From: Casuarina equisetifolia
Taxonomy: Eukaryota; Streptophyta; Magnoliopsida; Fagales; Casuarinaceae
Assembly: GCA_028551475.1 (NCBI GenBank)
Contig: CM052362.1
Coordinates: forward strand, 16,298,521 to 16,362,520
DNA: 64,000 nucleotides
Reading direction: 5' to 3'
Shown piece by piece: positions 11,001-23,900 of the stretch (the first letter of the stretch is position 1; each line of letters opens with the position of its first letter). Below the pieces are notes generated by a model. The model saw only the letters and a list, made by a program, of their open reading frames with translations, was not told where the DNA came from and ran no database searches. The position numbers and the translations under genes were made by a program.

Positions 11001-14000
11001 CTAAATATATCTGCTTTTGGTATTGTAGTTCCTGCGAGGATAAGTCTTAATTCTTAATCTTGCAATTTACCAGATCCCTTAGTCTACCTGCTCCAAAGAA
11101 GGAAACTTTGTCAAGACACTCATTCTTAGGTCCAAGTGGTCTTCAGGGTCAGTGGCGTGGACCTAGTGCAGAAATAAAGGTAAAATTGTCGTTGACTCAT
11201 ACATGTACCTTCTTTGGACTGTCCAAACCCTATGAACTAATGGAGGCTAATGTAAATGTAGGTTCACTATCCAAGCAATAAGGAGTTAGTACCCATTGAT
11301 AATTCAAGGTAAGTTCTTTTGCCAAGGTCATTTTTAAATTTTACTTATGCAACACAAAATTGAGTTCAAAGATTTTCTGTTTTGCTTGTTACTTTTGACA
11401 AGTTTCTTCCTTTTAAGTTTTGGCTGCTTGTAACATTTACGATTTTTTCATGTGTGGTAATAGCCTGAACCAGGCTGTACAATGTGATGTTGTGGCAGCA
11501 AAAGAGGGCAATGCTGGAGTGGTTGGATCTACAATGGAGTCGGTGCTCTCCTTGGATGATGGTAGATGGCAACGTCCTGCTGAGTCAGGTTCTCCATTGG
11601 TCAATGGAGCAAGGGAGGATCTTTTCCAGTTAGTGAAGCAACCTTCCATTCCTCCAGTACTTGCTCAATTGCAGCAGGATGTAACTCCAATCCCTCCATC
11701 AAAAGTTGCGGATCCAAGACCAGGGCCTGCTAAATCTTCTCAGGATGGGATGGAAAGTTCTCATTCATATCAACATCTACATATTGTAGGCTTTCTTGAC
11801 CAACTTCTGCATATATTCTTAAAATGCATGTCTATTTCTTGGCAGTTTTGTGATTATTCCTTTCTGATAGTTTCTCCTTACAACTTTGTCACCTGGTTCT
11901 GGTTCTTGATGATGTGTTGCTATTTGTTTAATATACCTTGCAGCCTGTAAAAATGATGGATGATTTCTTGAGATTGGCTCGGGCAAACACTGAGAAGAAT
12001 TTAGAGACGTGCGGTGTTCTTGCAGGTTCACTGGTAAGACTTAAATGGTTAAGAAAATGATACTGTATTTTGCTAGGGAAAAAGAGATAACAAGTGGCTT
12101 GAAAGTTGGTGGCATTGTTTCTCATACTTTTAATTTCACGTGACTGTAGAAAAACAGGGTTTTTCATATCACGACACTTATAATCCCAAAGCAGGAGTCA
12201 ACTTCAGATTCGGTAAGATAGTTGACATTTAATATCTTGGTTTATGCCCTCTTCCTCTTTTGAATTACATTCAAGTTTATGCCCTCCTGTAGCCGTTGTA
12301 ATGTATGTAGTTTTTCCAACTTCAAACACCCAACCCCTCAATGGCTGCAGGCAGTTTTATTGGGTTTGAACCAATAAAATGCTGAGAATGCATTACAGTT
12401 TTCCGACCTTTTGGAATTATCAATTTAATGATTGTTGGAAATTCATTCTCATCCAAGTTAGTTCTAGGTCATGGGCTACTTAACCTGTGGTTCAATTGTA
12501 AATCACGTTAAGGTTCCACTCTTATATTCTTTTATGGATACCATTTTCTATTTCTAAGTACCAATAGCTCTTCTTCTTTTTCCTTTTTTTTTTCTCCCTT
12601 TATTCTTTTTTATTTTCTTTAGAGGTCTTTCGTATCTTTCCCTATCACCAGGATGCACCCTTTTGTTGTATCTTTTGATTTGGATCTCATCCTGTAAGAA
12701 AAATAGTATAATATTTCCCAATTGTTAATAATAAATCAACCAACTAATGCGAAGTGTGGAATTTTTAGTTCTCATGGAAGGATATGTTGTGGGTTACAAA
12801 GATCAATTTTGACTTCATTGGAAGAAATGCTCGAATATTCCAATCTTTTTGTGTCACTTGTTGTGGAATAATATTTATATGCAGAAGTTGTGTTTCTGTT
12901 ACATTAATAGTAACAAACTGAAATCCCTTTCTGCCCCAGTGTCAAACTCTGAATGAAGAAGAGATATTTGAAGTTCAAGACAAATTGTCACTCTTTCCTC
13001 TTGGTTGGATTCATGTAAGTGTTTGAATATTCTTAATGGTCAGTAACTGTATTTTTACTTATTTATTGTAACGGAGGTTAGACAAAAAGTTTGAAATGAG
13101 TCGGTGATGTTATTTTATTTTGAGTGCTTTGTATTCATGCCGATTGTCCATGGACTTTACTTGGGGATTCACGTGCTATGCTTTTGCTATTAATACCTAC
13201 AAGGAGAAAAAAAATAAGGAAAAAAATAAAAAAATAAAAAATAATTGACGCAATGATTGGTGGAAAGATCGATTCTGGTTTGTGAACAACTTGTAGATTG
13301 GATGACTTAAGATTTTGAAACCCCAAAGCATATCTGTTATTCTTTGTATTTATTGTCAGTACCCATTTGTTCTCTGACCATGCGATTGTTCCTATTTTGA
13401 CATTCAGACACACCCGTCACAGACTTGCTTCATGTCATCAGTAGATCTGCACACTCATTACTCCTACCAGGTAATAGGTGGTATCATTTGGTGTACGTTT
13501 CCTGGCTTCGCTTAACAGGAAACCTTTGTTGATGGGTCACTTGTTTTCCACTGTAGAAGTTTTACTGCTTTCGCTTCTTTATTAACGATGTTCCTTTATT
13601 TAATGAACACTAGTCAATGAAGAGTTTAGTCCCAACTAATTAGATTTGGCTTCATGGATCCTTTTTGGTCACTTGGTCGAAGGCCATGTCCTTGGTTTCC
13701 TCTTTGAAAATTATGTCTTCTATCTTTTTTGGTATGCTAGGTTTTGTATACTCTGATTAATAAGCTAATGCAACTAGGCATTTACATGAAATAAATGAAG
13801 GTAATGACAAATATCTCTTAAATGCTTGCTTACTGAAACTGGTTACAGATTTCCATATTTCTTAATGTCTCCATGAGTTTCCTCTTCTTTTGTATTTACA
13901 CATGGCTCAGTGATTTCTTTGTGGAATTATTGTAGATCATGCTGCCAGAAGCAATTGCAATTGTTATGGCCCCTACCGATACTTCAAGGTCTGTTTTCTT

Positions 14001-14698
14001 TCATAACCTAGAAATTACTACCTATCAAATGTAATCTTTACTGAGCAAACCAAAATTCTGCAGACTTGGAATGTATTATTACGAAACAAAATTTTTGCAC
14101 TTTAATATCATTGTTGCTGTTATAAGCAACGTCTAGCAGATTATCATGATTTTGCCTTTTGTATGACAGAAAAAGGATATATCTATATTCAATGCGTTAC
14201 ATATATAACGAGTCTCAAATTTCGTTAAAATGTTCGGGTGTCTTACTCCTAGAAGTTGTTGCCAGCTGTGAGGGAAGAAACCATAGGAAATGTGTATGCA
14301 TCGACAAGCCAACATCTGGGACTCTATATCGTCAACCCTTTGGTGCAGACTAAAGGCTCACAGATGCAAAAGTTGGTCTTTCACTTGGAAATAAAGTGCC
14401 AATCGATGTTGATTGTGTATCAAGGGATTAAGATGATTAGATAGGATAATATTATTGCTTTTTGTGTAACTTTGATGTAATATAACTGGTTAGGATGCTA
14501 ACATGTTTTCGATGCTACTGCAGTCCACATGGCATATTTCATCTATCTGATCCAAGCGGTGTATCTGTGATTAGAAATTGCCAACAGCGTGGTTTTCATC
14601 CGCATGAGGAGCCATCTGATGGGAGCCCAATTTATGAGCATTGTTCACATGTCTATATGAATCTCCATTTGAATTTTGATGTAGTTGATCTTCGGTAA
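8061..14698 (+). CDS. AMSH3: AMSH-like deubiquitinase (JAMM/MPN+), AMSH3 type
   Basis: Fourteen exons give 511 aa (Arabidopsis AMSH3 is about 507): 8061-8159, 8683-8747, 8838-8913, 9001-9201, 9475-9575, 11074-11179, 11262-11308, 11464-11785, 11944-12033, 12150-12212, 12940-13014, 13408-13470, 13936-13988, 14524-14698. All phases agree. AMSH enzymes are zinc metalloproteases that cleave K63- and K48-linked ubiquitin chains and act with ESCRT-III in endosomal and vacuolar trafficking. The N-terminal ~110 residues match the MIT-like region (VDNRIPLRYYYRIADNLL). The MPN+ domain runs from about 340 to the end. The JAMM zinc ligands and catalytic residue are visible: E360 in LETCGVLAG, then H415-x-H417 and D428 in IHTHPSQTCFMSSVD. 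The middle linker contains ADPRPGPAK. Intron 3 has a GC donor (aag|gcaagg, 8914-9000); it is 87 nt, in frame and free of stops. A 46-codon uORF overlaps the start. Confidence 0.95.
9618..9890. repeat. Diverged tandem duplication in AMSH3 intron 5
   Basis: Two copies about 169 bases apart share gctattctagtg, aggac..tgcattt and atgtttttccatgaa, with scattered substitutions. Both lie inside the intron between exons 9475-9575 and 11074-11179. No open frame is conserved between them. Confidence 0.65.
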
Positions 14699-15679
14699 GA
14701 CCTGAGTTATTTACACTGATGGGTTTCCTGAGAAAAGGATCTCGAGGATGAGGGAAAATATGTATATCAACGGTAAATATCTTTTCACCTCGCAAAGGTA
14801 CTGTAAATTCAACTGGTTTTGAAATGGACTATGGGGAAACATCTAATCCCACTTGGTATAACATATAATCCGGATAGCTTCATATTTATGACATGTTACC
14901 TTTAAGAATACACATAGTACTACTGTAAAGAGTACACATATTACACGAATTACTATTGTAATGAATGTTATACGCAGAGCTTAAGAGAGAGAGAGGCTTG
15001 AATCCTTTGTAGTTTGATGAAGAGAGAATAGAGTGATGAAGAGTCTTCTTCTTTTTTATTTTAAGCTTAAAGGGGTCTTAATGAACATAAATTCCAACCT
15101 CCTCGTACCCTTTATCATTTTTCCACTTCAATTTTTTTTCCTTTCTTTCAATAAGTACTTTTTGGGTCAAGTGTTTCTTTAAAAAAAAAAAAAAAAATCG
15201 TTACATCACCTCTCCCCTAGAAAAGACAAAAAGAAAAAAAGAAAAAATAATCTTTCCCGATAGTTCAATTTACTCCTTATAGTATTTCCAATATAACAAT
15301 TTTTTTTAATTTTTTTTAAAGTCATGTTGTTGTAAAATATTACATAAAAAAATATGATTCTTACTAATATTTATATATTAAAAATAACTCTCATTCATCA
15401 TGCAAAGATTATTTCTTCTAGACGTACGAATGCTTTCTTACATTAAATGTATATAATTGGCTCAACTAAATGGAAAGAAAACCAGCTTATGCTTTTATTA
15501 AAAAATACATAATATTAACTAGTTTCAATTCGTTTCATCTGGAGTTTTTACAAGAATACTTTTCAGAATAATTTAGTTTATTGGATTCCAATACTTAAAA
15601 ATTATATTAGTTGTATTAATTTGATTTTTTTAATAGATTAAATTGCTGGTTAGCGTAACCTTTTTCAACACTTACACAT
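14699..15679. other. AT-rich spacer after AMSH3
   Basis: 3' flank of AMSH3 followed by very AT-rich DNA with poly-A and poly-T runs (for example 15180-15197). I see no gene. Confidence 0.6.
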
Positions 15680-16640
15680 CATCCTTTTGCATAGAATAAC
15701 TTTTGCTTAGATACAATTCTAAGACTTCACAAGAAAGAGAGAACATTGGAGTTCAACATTTAAAAGTGCACTATATATCCATTAATTTGATTTTTTTTAA
15801 CATAATTAAGCTACCAATCTCCCACGACTTGTTTCAATACTTGCACATCAACCCATTGCATAGAACAACTTTAGCGAAGAAGCAATTCCAATACTTCAAA
15901 ACTTTTAGCTTTTCACCATTGTTATTTTCATGACAATCTTTATTGATTACTACATTAAATGCTCCTGCCATATTGTTAAATGCACTAACTGGAAACAAAA
16001 AAAATAAAAAAAAAAAACTCATAGCACTCATATCATGGTTGGTTTTCGTTCCTCACTGAAAATGAATGAAAAAACCTAAATGTTGAATATTCATGAAAAA
16101 TGATAACTCTTATTGTGGTTGGTTTTTGTTCCCCATTAAAAAAAAAAAAAACAAAACATAACTCTTAGTATTGTTGCATAGAACAACTTTTACAAAGATA
16201 CAAGACTTCACAAGAAAAAGAAAACATTGGAGTTCAACATTTAAAAGTGTATTATATATCCATTAATTTATTTATTTTTTAACATATTAAGCTAATCTCC
16301 CACAACGTGATTCAATACTTGCACATACCCATTGCAAAAAACAACGTTAGCGAAGAAGCAATTCCAAGACTTCAAATTTTTAGCTTTTCACCATTGTTTT
16401 TTTCATGACAATCTTTATTGATTACTCCATTAAATGTTCCTACCATATGTTGTTAAGTGCACTAGCTCTTAAAAAAAAAAACTTATAGCACTCATATCAT
16501 GGTTGGTTTTCGTTCCTCACTAAAAACGAATGAAAAAGCCTAAATATCGAATATTCATGAAAAATGATAACTCTTAGTATGGTTGGTTTTTGTTCTCCAT
16601 TATTTTTTTTTAAAAAAAGAAGCTAAATGTTGAATGTTTA
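15680..16640. repeat. Two-copy ~480-bp tandem duplication
   Basis: Copy one (about 15680-16160) and copy two (about 16161-16640) share many blocks in the same order: gcatagaa.aactttt, acattggagttcaacattt, atatatccattaattt, cttttcaccattgtt, actcatatcatggttggttt. Each copy also holds two versions of a smaller ggttggtttt.gttc motif. Low-complexity AT-rich sequence with no conserved reading frame. Confidence 0.7.
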
Positions 16641-19600
16641 TGAAAGCTCATATATGATTTACCAATTTTGTTTTGTGTACATGTAGTTTTTACATTTCCA
16701 AAACTTATAACATGATATTACAATTAATTTAAACAAATCCATACATCATCAAAAAAATGAATCCATCCACTAATCCAGTTGATGATCTCTAACTTTTGTA
16801 GAGGGTAGCGATTGCATATAACCACAAGAGACATAAAAATTGGAAATAGGTGCATCACACGTCAACACATAACCATCTCTATGAGTTTCTAGCTCAGTTG
16901 CTTGCATACTAGTGACTTTCATGTCTTCCCCAAATCAATGATATTCTCTAATGGTGTAAAGTCAATTGTGAAGTCAATCATTTTGCATTGATATAAACAT
17001 TTTGGTGGCATGTCAATGGCTTTAGGTCCATTTGATTTAATATTGCAACAATGCATCTTTTTTCTTTGCTAGGTTTTGTCTTCAAGAAGTAACATATTGG
17101 TGTCAACCTAAATTTTAAGGGTTTTAGCATAAAAGATGGTAATAGGCTTTTGACTGGTAAAAAATTGATCTTGAAAGATTTCTTTTACCTTAATTTTTGC
17201 TTTTACTCTTTTTTTTTTTTTTTACATAGAGGACTAAGTTCTTGGTTTGTTCTTGCTTCCCAAAAAAAGGAAACTCATGCATCAACCAATTAGTTTTCTT
17301 TATATAAGTACCCTCTTTTGATTCAAAACAAAATATATTCTTCAACCTAATAATTCATCTAGTTCAATTCTTATAGATATTTTCACTATAACCCTTGTGC
17401 CAAGTCCCACAACCTGTAATTCTTACCATTCAATTCCTTGAAGCTTTTTTCAGCCTAGTGAAAACACAAACTTTTCTCCCCCCTAATCATAAAAATCCCT
17501 AAAAAAATTTCAAAGGGCATTTTTGCCATAACCATCAACCTTAGTGATGTCATTCCATATCAAATCTCTTCACTTAACTTTGTTTAACAAATAAAATTTT
17601 AAAAGTTCTTCATGAATGGCTCAAAAGTGAAATCCCATAGGCAATAATATTTTAAGTCTTTTCCTTGCTTTTCTTTTCTCCCCATATTAAAGAAGAAATC
17701 ATTGAAACAAAGAAAGAACCCTTGCAACTATAGTTATAGGTCTTCTTAAACTTGTATCTATAGGTATTCAACCACCTTAGTTCACCTTCTAAGGAACTTT
17801 CAATTGGACAGTAAATTATAGCCGTTGGGTCACTATACAAGATGTAATTATATTCATTGTCATTCATCCGTGTATGAATTATAATCATTACTGTTCATCC
17901 AATTGGAAATTATAGTTGTTGCAATTCATCTAGTTGTAAATTATCTTACTATACAAGTTGTTTTCTTTACGAATACTAGGGCTAATAGTTTTACATCTCA
18001 AAGGATGTTGAATGTAAGGTAATTGCCTTTAGCTCTTGCATTTCGATCTCTAAGATGTATTTTGGTCATATAGACGAGCATAATTTCTTACATATTTGGG
18101 AGATATGGTAATATGCAAATGAATTAGCTTCTTCCTTCTTTGTACATATCTCATTTAGTTGTTGCATGGAGTTCATTGCCCTTAGTTTAAGTGACCCCTT
18201 ATTTCTCTTTTTCTATGTTGTTCACTAGTATAATATTTCTTTATCTAAATGGGGGGTCAATTATGCTTTTACATATACAATAAAATTATTGATTAAGATC
18301 TTTTTTTTTTTATCCACTTCTTTCTTTGAGGCCATGGGGTGTGTTTAGATGTTATTAGTCCTTAGTATGCTTATAATTAGGGTATGTGATTTAATATTTT
18401 CTATTTATGCTGATTTTGGATAGATATTTAAGTTATATTGTCAAAATGAATCGGTGTGCTTATAACTAGGTTATGTGATTTAATATTTTCTCCATTAGAT
18501 AATGGAGTATTGTCTTGGTAGTATTGGTTATCTATGGTGCTTTTGTAATCTGTATCTACACTGTGAGATAGTTGCATAAGTATAGGTCTATTAGTGGAAT
18601 GTAGCAATTTTGGTAGATTTTAAAGTTGACTATCCCTTGATTTAGAGTTTTTTCCAAAGTGACTATGTAGGTATTATTGTAGTTCAAGAATCCAGAGCCA
18701 AGCAAAGTGATACACATTACTATAGGCATTCCTTTCCTACCATTGAAAGTCAAGTATAGTTTGATAGCACTAAAGTGGAGATGAGTATAACCTTTAACAT
18801 CTAAGGGACCTTCAGTGGAATTTCAATCTTAACATGTTGCTATGCTTTTATGGTGGTAAGGTAATTTGTGTGGAATAAGGAGGATCGAATGAGTTCTTTG
18901 ATATTATTTGCCTTAGATCTACCAAGAGGTGTTTGATAATAACCTCTTCACAATCACTATTAAAGATACCATAAGGGTTTGTGATAATGGGATTGTGGGT
19001 TTGGGGAACTAAATCATCATGATAGATATATTCAAGCTTATAAAGATGGTCTAAAGAACTGGTGGAATAAAAGGAGTTTCTTGATGTATAGAAGGATGCA
19101 GAGGAAGAAGGAAAGAGTACTTTAGAAGACTTGGAAGATGAAAGCATCACAAAGTTAAAAACTTTGCTCATGTTTGGGATAAGACCTTAAACCCTCATGT
19201 CCATGACCAAAGAGTTCTTCAAGGGCTATTACCTTTTGGAAAAAGAATAATATGCAAAATATAATAGACCTTTTCCTACCTTTCCAAAGGTCATATAATG
19301 CTTAGATTTACTTACTCTTCAGGGCTATGTATTGCTTAAACCAACTCTTAAGCCTCTTATGGAACAAGTACTCACCCTTTTATGAATATGAAAACAATGG
19401 TTCTCTTGGCCCAAATAACTCATAATGGCCTTTTAGGGTTAGCACCCTTCAAAATTCAATGAAAGTGGTCCTTATATATTACTTCCCTTTAGAGATAAAT
19501 AATCCTTGTGTATTGCTTCCTTATAAAGAGAAAAGAATAGTCCTTCAAAGGCCGCACATCTTCTTGGTGCTAAGAAATAGAAGGACAAGAATGACTCCAT

Positions 19601-19794
19601 CGTGTGTAGTGAAATTCAAAGAAATTTTTTTTAAGCTATCATCGCCTTTTTAGGCCTTGGTACCACTAGGTTATATAAGGGAAAAGTTAACTCTTGATTG
19701 TATAATGGATAAAAGTACTTAAGATAAAGGTGTGTTAGAGGAAAAGAAATTTTAATTGAGATAAATGGGTTAGAGATGAGAGAATTTCATTTTA

Positions 19795-19808
19795 GGGGGG
19801 GGGGGGGG
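19795..19808. repeat. Homopolymer G run
   Basis: Fourteen consecutive G residues inside the decayed element; its length may be inaccurate in an assembly. Confidence 0.85.
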
Positions 19809-20169
19809 AGAGAAATTTTGTAATGCCAAGACCTTGTGTTAAAAAAGGCTACTACTTTAATTGGCTTTTTATACTTTTTTGGAACAATTCATCCTTAAGC
19901 TGAAGGAGATGGTTGGTTTTTAATTTTGAAAGATGTTTGATTTGGATGTATTATATAGGCAAAGTAGACACCATATGACAACAATACTCCTTATTGTCAT
20001 AATAAGAATTCTTATAATTGAAATCAGATTCAAAGTACTCTATTGCTACTTTGTGGATTATGTTTGGACTTTGTTATTCTTCCTTAGAAAATACGGACTT
20101 CAGGCCAACGTCATCATCCTAAAAGGTAACTTGGTTCAAAGAATCAATGAGTTGAGCTTGCTTCCTCTT

Positions 20170-20220
20170 CTATGGACATTGATTGGCAAAATGACCTTTA
20201 TTCTTACATACAAAGCATTT
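20170..20220 (-). other. CCHC zinc-knuckle remnant
   Basis: On the minus strand this segment keeps the full C-x2-C-x4-H-x4-C spacing followed by Pro, the nucleic-acid-binding motif of gag and pararetroviral coat proteins. It lies on the 3' side of the reiterated capsid-like units, as expected for this motif. Confidence 0.65.
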
Positions 20221-20326
20221 GGTGCCATGTTTATTTCTTATAAATTATTTTTCCTTGGAAAATCTAAACTGCTTTCTTATTATTTTTTATAGTTTGGCTT
20301 GTGGAATTATTTGAATTTTGCTGGAT

Positions 20327-22735
20327 GATGCTTCTTCCCAAAATGATAGTAGCAAGACTTCTATGTGTTGTTGCATTTGATTTGCAAATTAGGTTTGTGG
20401 CAATTAAATATATCACTTTGCCCATAGATTGAAGGTTCTAAATGAACATGTGTATGTTACATAGACACTTAAGAGCAATGAATGCCTATTTGTAAAGTCT
20501 CCCAAGTGTGGTTTTGAAAAGTTAGGCTTTTGTCATGTTAATATTATGTAGGACCTTATTACCCAACGAAAGGAGAAATAAGTTAAAATATGCATGTTTG
20601 AGGTTAACATCATCAAAGTCACTCATTAAATAAAATCTTTCTAAGAACATATTATAGTGCAATTCCAAGTCCTTTATGTTGAAAAAGAAGCATTTAATCT
20701 TCTTCCACTTTTCTTAGGCTTGTTTAATTAAATCCACTCAAAATATCAAGAAGTCGGTATAGATAAGCCCAAAAAAAAAAAAATAGTTAACATCATTTGG
20801 ACACTTTGCTCAATGGTGCTTTTTCCCAAAATGATAGTAATAAGACTTGTTCATACCTTTACATTTGATTTGCAAATTAGGTTTGTGGCAATTAGGATAG
20901 ATCACCTTGTCTATAGATTGAAGGTTTTAAATGAACATGCATTTGTTACACAAATACTTAAGAGTAATGAATGCCTATTGGTAAAGTTTCCTAAATGTGG
21001 TTTTGAAAAGTTAGGTTTTTGTCATGTTAAGATTATGTAGGACCCTATTACCCAATAAAGGAAGAAATGAGTTAAAATATGCATGTTTGAGGATGACATC
21101 ATCAAAGTCACTCACTAAATAAAATCCTTTTAGAAACATTGTAGTGCAATTCCAAGTCCCTTCTATAGAAAAAAAAAAAAGCACTTACTCTTCTTCCATT
21201 CCTCTCAGGCTTGTTCAGTTATATCCACTCAAAATCTTAAGAACATAGTATAGATAAGCCTAAAGAAATGGTTAACATCATTGGACATTTTGCTCAATGA
21301 TGCCTTTTCCCAAAATGATAGTAGACTTGTCTATACTTGTGCATTTGATTTGCAAATTAAGTTTGTGGCAATTAGGATAGATCACCTTGCCCATAGATTG
21401 AATGTTCTAAATGAACATCTATTTGTTACATAGATACTTACGAGCAATAAATGCCTATTGGTAAAGTCTCCTAAGTGTGGTTTTGAAAAGTTAGGCTTTT
21501 GGCATGTTAGTATTATGTAGGACCTTATTACCTAATGAAAGGAGAAATGAGTTAAAATATGCATGTTTGAGGTTGACATTATCAAAGTCATTTATTAAAT
21601 AAAATCTTTTTAAGACATATTGTAGTGCAATTCCAAGTTCTTTCCGTTGAAAAGGAAACATTTAATCTTCTGCCACTCTTCTTAGGGTTATTCAATTAAA
21701 TCTACTCAAAATCTCTAGAACTTAGTATAGATAAGCCAAAAGAAATGGTTAGCATCATTGGACCGTTTGCCCAATGATGCTTCTTCCCAAAATGATAGTA
21801 GCAAGAGTTGTCTATACCTTTGCATTTGATTTGCAAATTAGGTTTGTGACAATTAGGATAGATCACCTTACCCATCAATTGAAGATTCTAAATGAACATG
21901 TATTTGTTACACAAACACTTAAGAACAGTGAATGCCTATTGGTAAAGTCTCCCTAGTATGGTTTTGAAAAGTTAGGCTTTTGCCATGCTAAGATTATGTA
22001 AGACCTTATTTCCTAACAAAGGGAGAAAGTAGTTAAAATATGCATGTTTAAGGTTAATATCATCAAAGTCACTCACTAAATAAAATCTTTTTAAGAACAC
22101 ATTGTAGTGCAATTCCAAGTTCTTTATGTTGAAAAAGAAACACTTAATCTTCTTCCACTCTTCTTAGGCTTGTTCAATTAAATCCATTCAAAATCTCAAG
22201 AATTCAGTATAGATAAGCCAAAAAAAAAATGGTTAATAACATTGGACACTTTGCTTAATGATGCTTTTTCCCAAAATAATAGTAGTAAGACTTGTTTGTA
22301 ACTTTGCATTTAATTTGCATATAAGGTTTGTGGCAACTAGGATAGATCACCTTGGCCATAAATTGAAGGTTCTAAATGAACTTGTATTTGTTACATAGAT
22401 ACTTAAGAGCAATGAATGCATATTGGTAAAGTCTTCCACGTGTAGTTTTGAAAAGTTAGGCTTTCGTCATGCTAATTTTATATAGGACCTTATTACCCAA
22501 CGAAGGAAGAAAGGAGTTAAAATATGCATGTTTGATGTTGACATCATCAAAATCACTCATTAAACAAAATATTTCTAAGAACATATTGTAGTGTCATTCC
22601 AAGTCCTTTCTATTGAAAAAGAACTTAATCTTCTTCCACTCTTCTTAGGCTTGTTCAGTTAAATCAGCTCAAAATCTCAAGACTTTAGTACAGATAAACC
22701 TAAAGAAATGGTTAACATCACTAGACACTTTTCGT
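20327..22735 (-). repeat. Five tandem ~480-bp units of capsid-like sequence
   Basis: Units begin near 20327, 20813, 21298, 21774 and 22259, each opening with a variant of gatgctt.ttcccaaaat. Spacings are about 486, 485, 476 and 485. Shared blocks include catttgatttgcaaatta, taaaatatgcatgttt, agtgcaattccaagt and cttcttccactcttcttagg. Every unit is broken by stops or indels in the minus-strand frame, yet the units stay similar, which suggests that duplication followed or accompanied decay. Confidence 0.85.
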
Positions 22736-23900
22736 CTCTCATGTGGTCACTTAGATGGAACCACCATAACTAAAGTTAGCCATGGAATTTTACTGCTACT
22801 CTATCCAATGCTTGGGCAAAGCTAGTGCCATCTTTCCTTAGTTGAATGACCATGTAAGAATAAATTTGTAGCAATTTATCCTTCCATTAGTATGGAGGGA
22901 TATCATCTAGGGAGATAAATGGAAGGTCCTACACACTTTCTTTTTTTTTTTACCAATTAGTGGCTATAGGTATTGGTTTCTTATGCAAGAGTTTGGCAGC
23001 ATGCTTCGTGTACTTGTCTCCCCTTCTTATTTACTAAGTTTCTTGATTGTTGGCTCAAAATACAACAAAAAGTCTCCAATCATACAATCATGATCTGAAA
23101 TATCTTCTAAAAAGAGTCAAGACTCTTTGCTCTTTAATTGGCTTTGGGGCTTCCACCATTTCTTCTAAAAGGACAGAAATAGGATTTTGGCAAGTAAGTA
23201 CCTTATTTTCTCTAATGGAGAGTCTTTTTTGTTTTCTACTAGGTTATTAGTTAGGTGGAGGTGGAGTCAAAGATCTTTGCCTTCAAAATGGTTGTCATCA
23301 TCAATAGTGGCCTTTATTGGATCAAAGCCATTAGGGAAACTAAAAAAAGGGAAACTAGGCTCATATGGTGATGTACTGGGTATATGCTAGAATGCTTTAG
23401 ATGGTTCGGTGAATGTAGGTGCTGGGAGAAAGAGATTAGGCAAGGAATTTTTTTTTTTTATGAGTTCCAATTAGCATTTTAGGTGATGTAACTTAGCTTC
23501 TTTCTACGAGAAGGTTCAGAAGAAAGCAGTAATTCTTTTGGCTAGCTCTAATAGTTCTATACTGACTACGTCAATGTCTACTTGATATTTGGTAATTATG
23601 TCATAAGAGGTCTAAAAAAGCCTTTGTCCAGCTTTTCAAAGAGTTGTATTTGGCTTCTTGTTATTTGCTTCAACATCTTGTTTGTGCCAATACACTTTTT
23701 AATTGCTAATTCAGAGTTGCTTCCGCTACTAAGGTTGGCTTTCTAGTACTGTTAGATTGGATTGTTGTTGCTGGAATCTTTTGTGCGTGCCTCGTTTTTC
23801 GTCATTCAACCGAATACTATAGAGAAGGGAGCTTTAAATCATAATCTGGAGAGGTGGGATTCATACTCCCTACAGATTTTATCATGTTGACCCTTTCCCA

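Larger units (their letters stand above)
16700..23900 (-). pseudogene. Decayed retroelement, pararetrovirus-like
   Basis: Translated on the minus strand, this block shows broken coding sequence with many stops and frameshifts. Elements in minus-strand order are: a gag/capsid-like start near 22930-22740; five reiterations of the following capsid part (20327-22735); a CCHC knuckle near 20170-20220; and further decayed open stretches, the longest at 18848-19171. The capsid-like blocks (a basic RKDLE segment, a DDVN segment, a central ALxxLC segment) recall coat-protein regions of endogenous Caulimoviridae, but this is from memory. I could not recognise protease, reverse transcriptase or LTRs. 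It is clearly non-functional; classification and outer ends are uncertain. Confidence 0.45.

Noticed and set aside
20813-21040. Plus-strand frames recurring in the ~480-bp units
   Set aside because: They recur only because the DNA repeats; the coding sense of the unit is the minus strand.
20327-22735. CRISPR-like array
   Set aside because: Units are ~480 bp, diverged and coding-derived; there are no short repeats with unique spacers, and the genome is a plant's.
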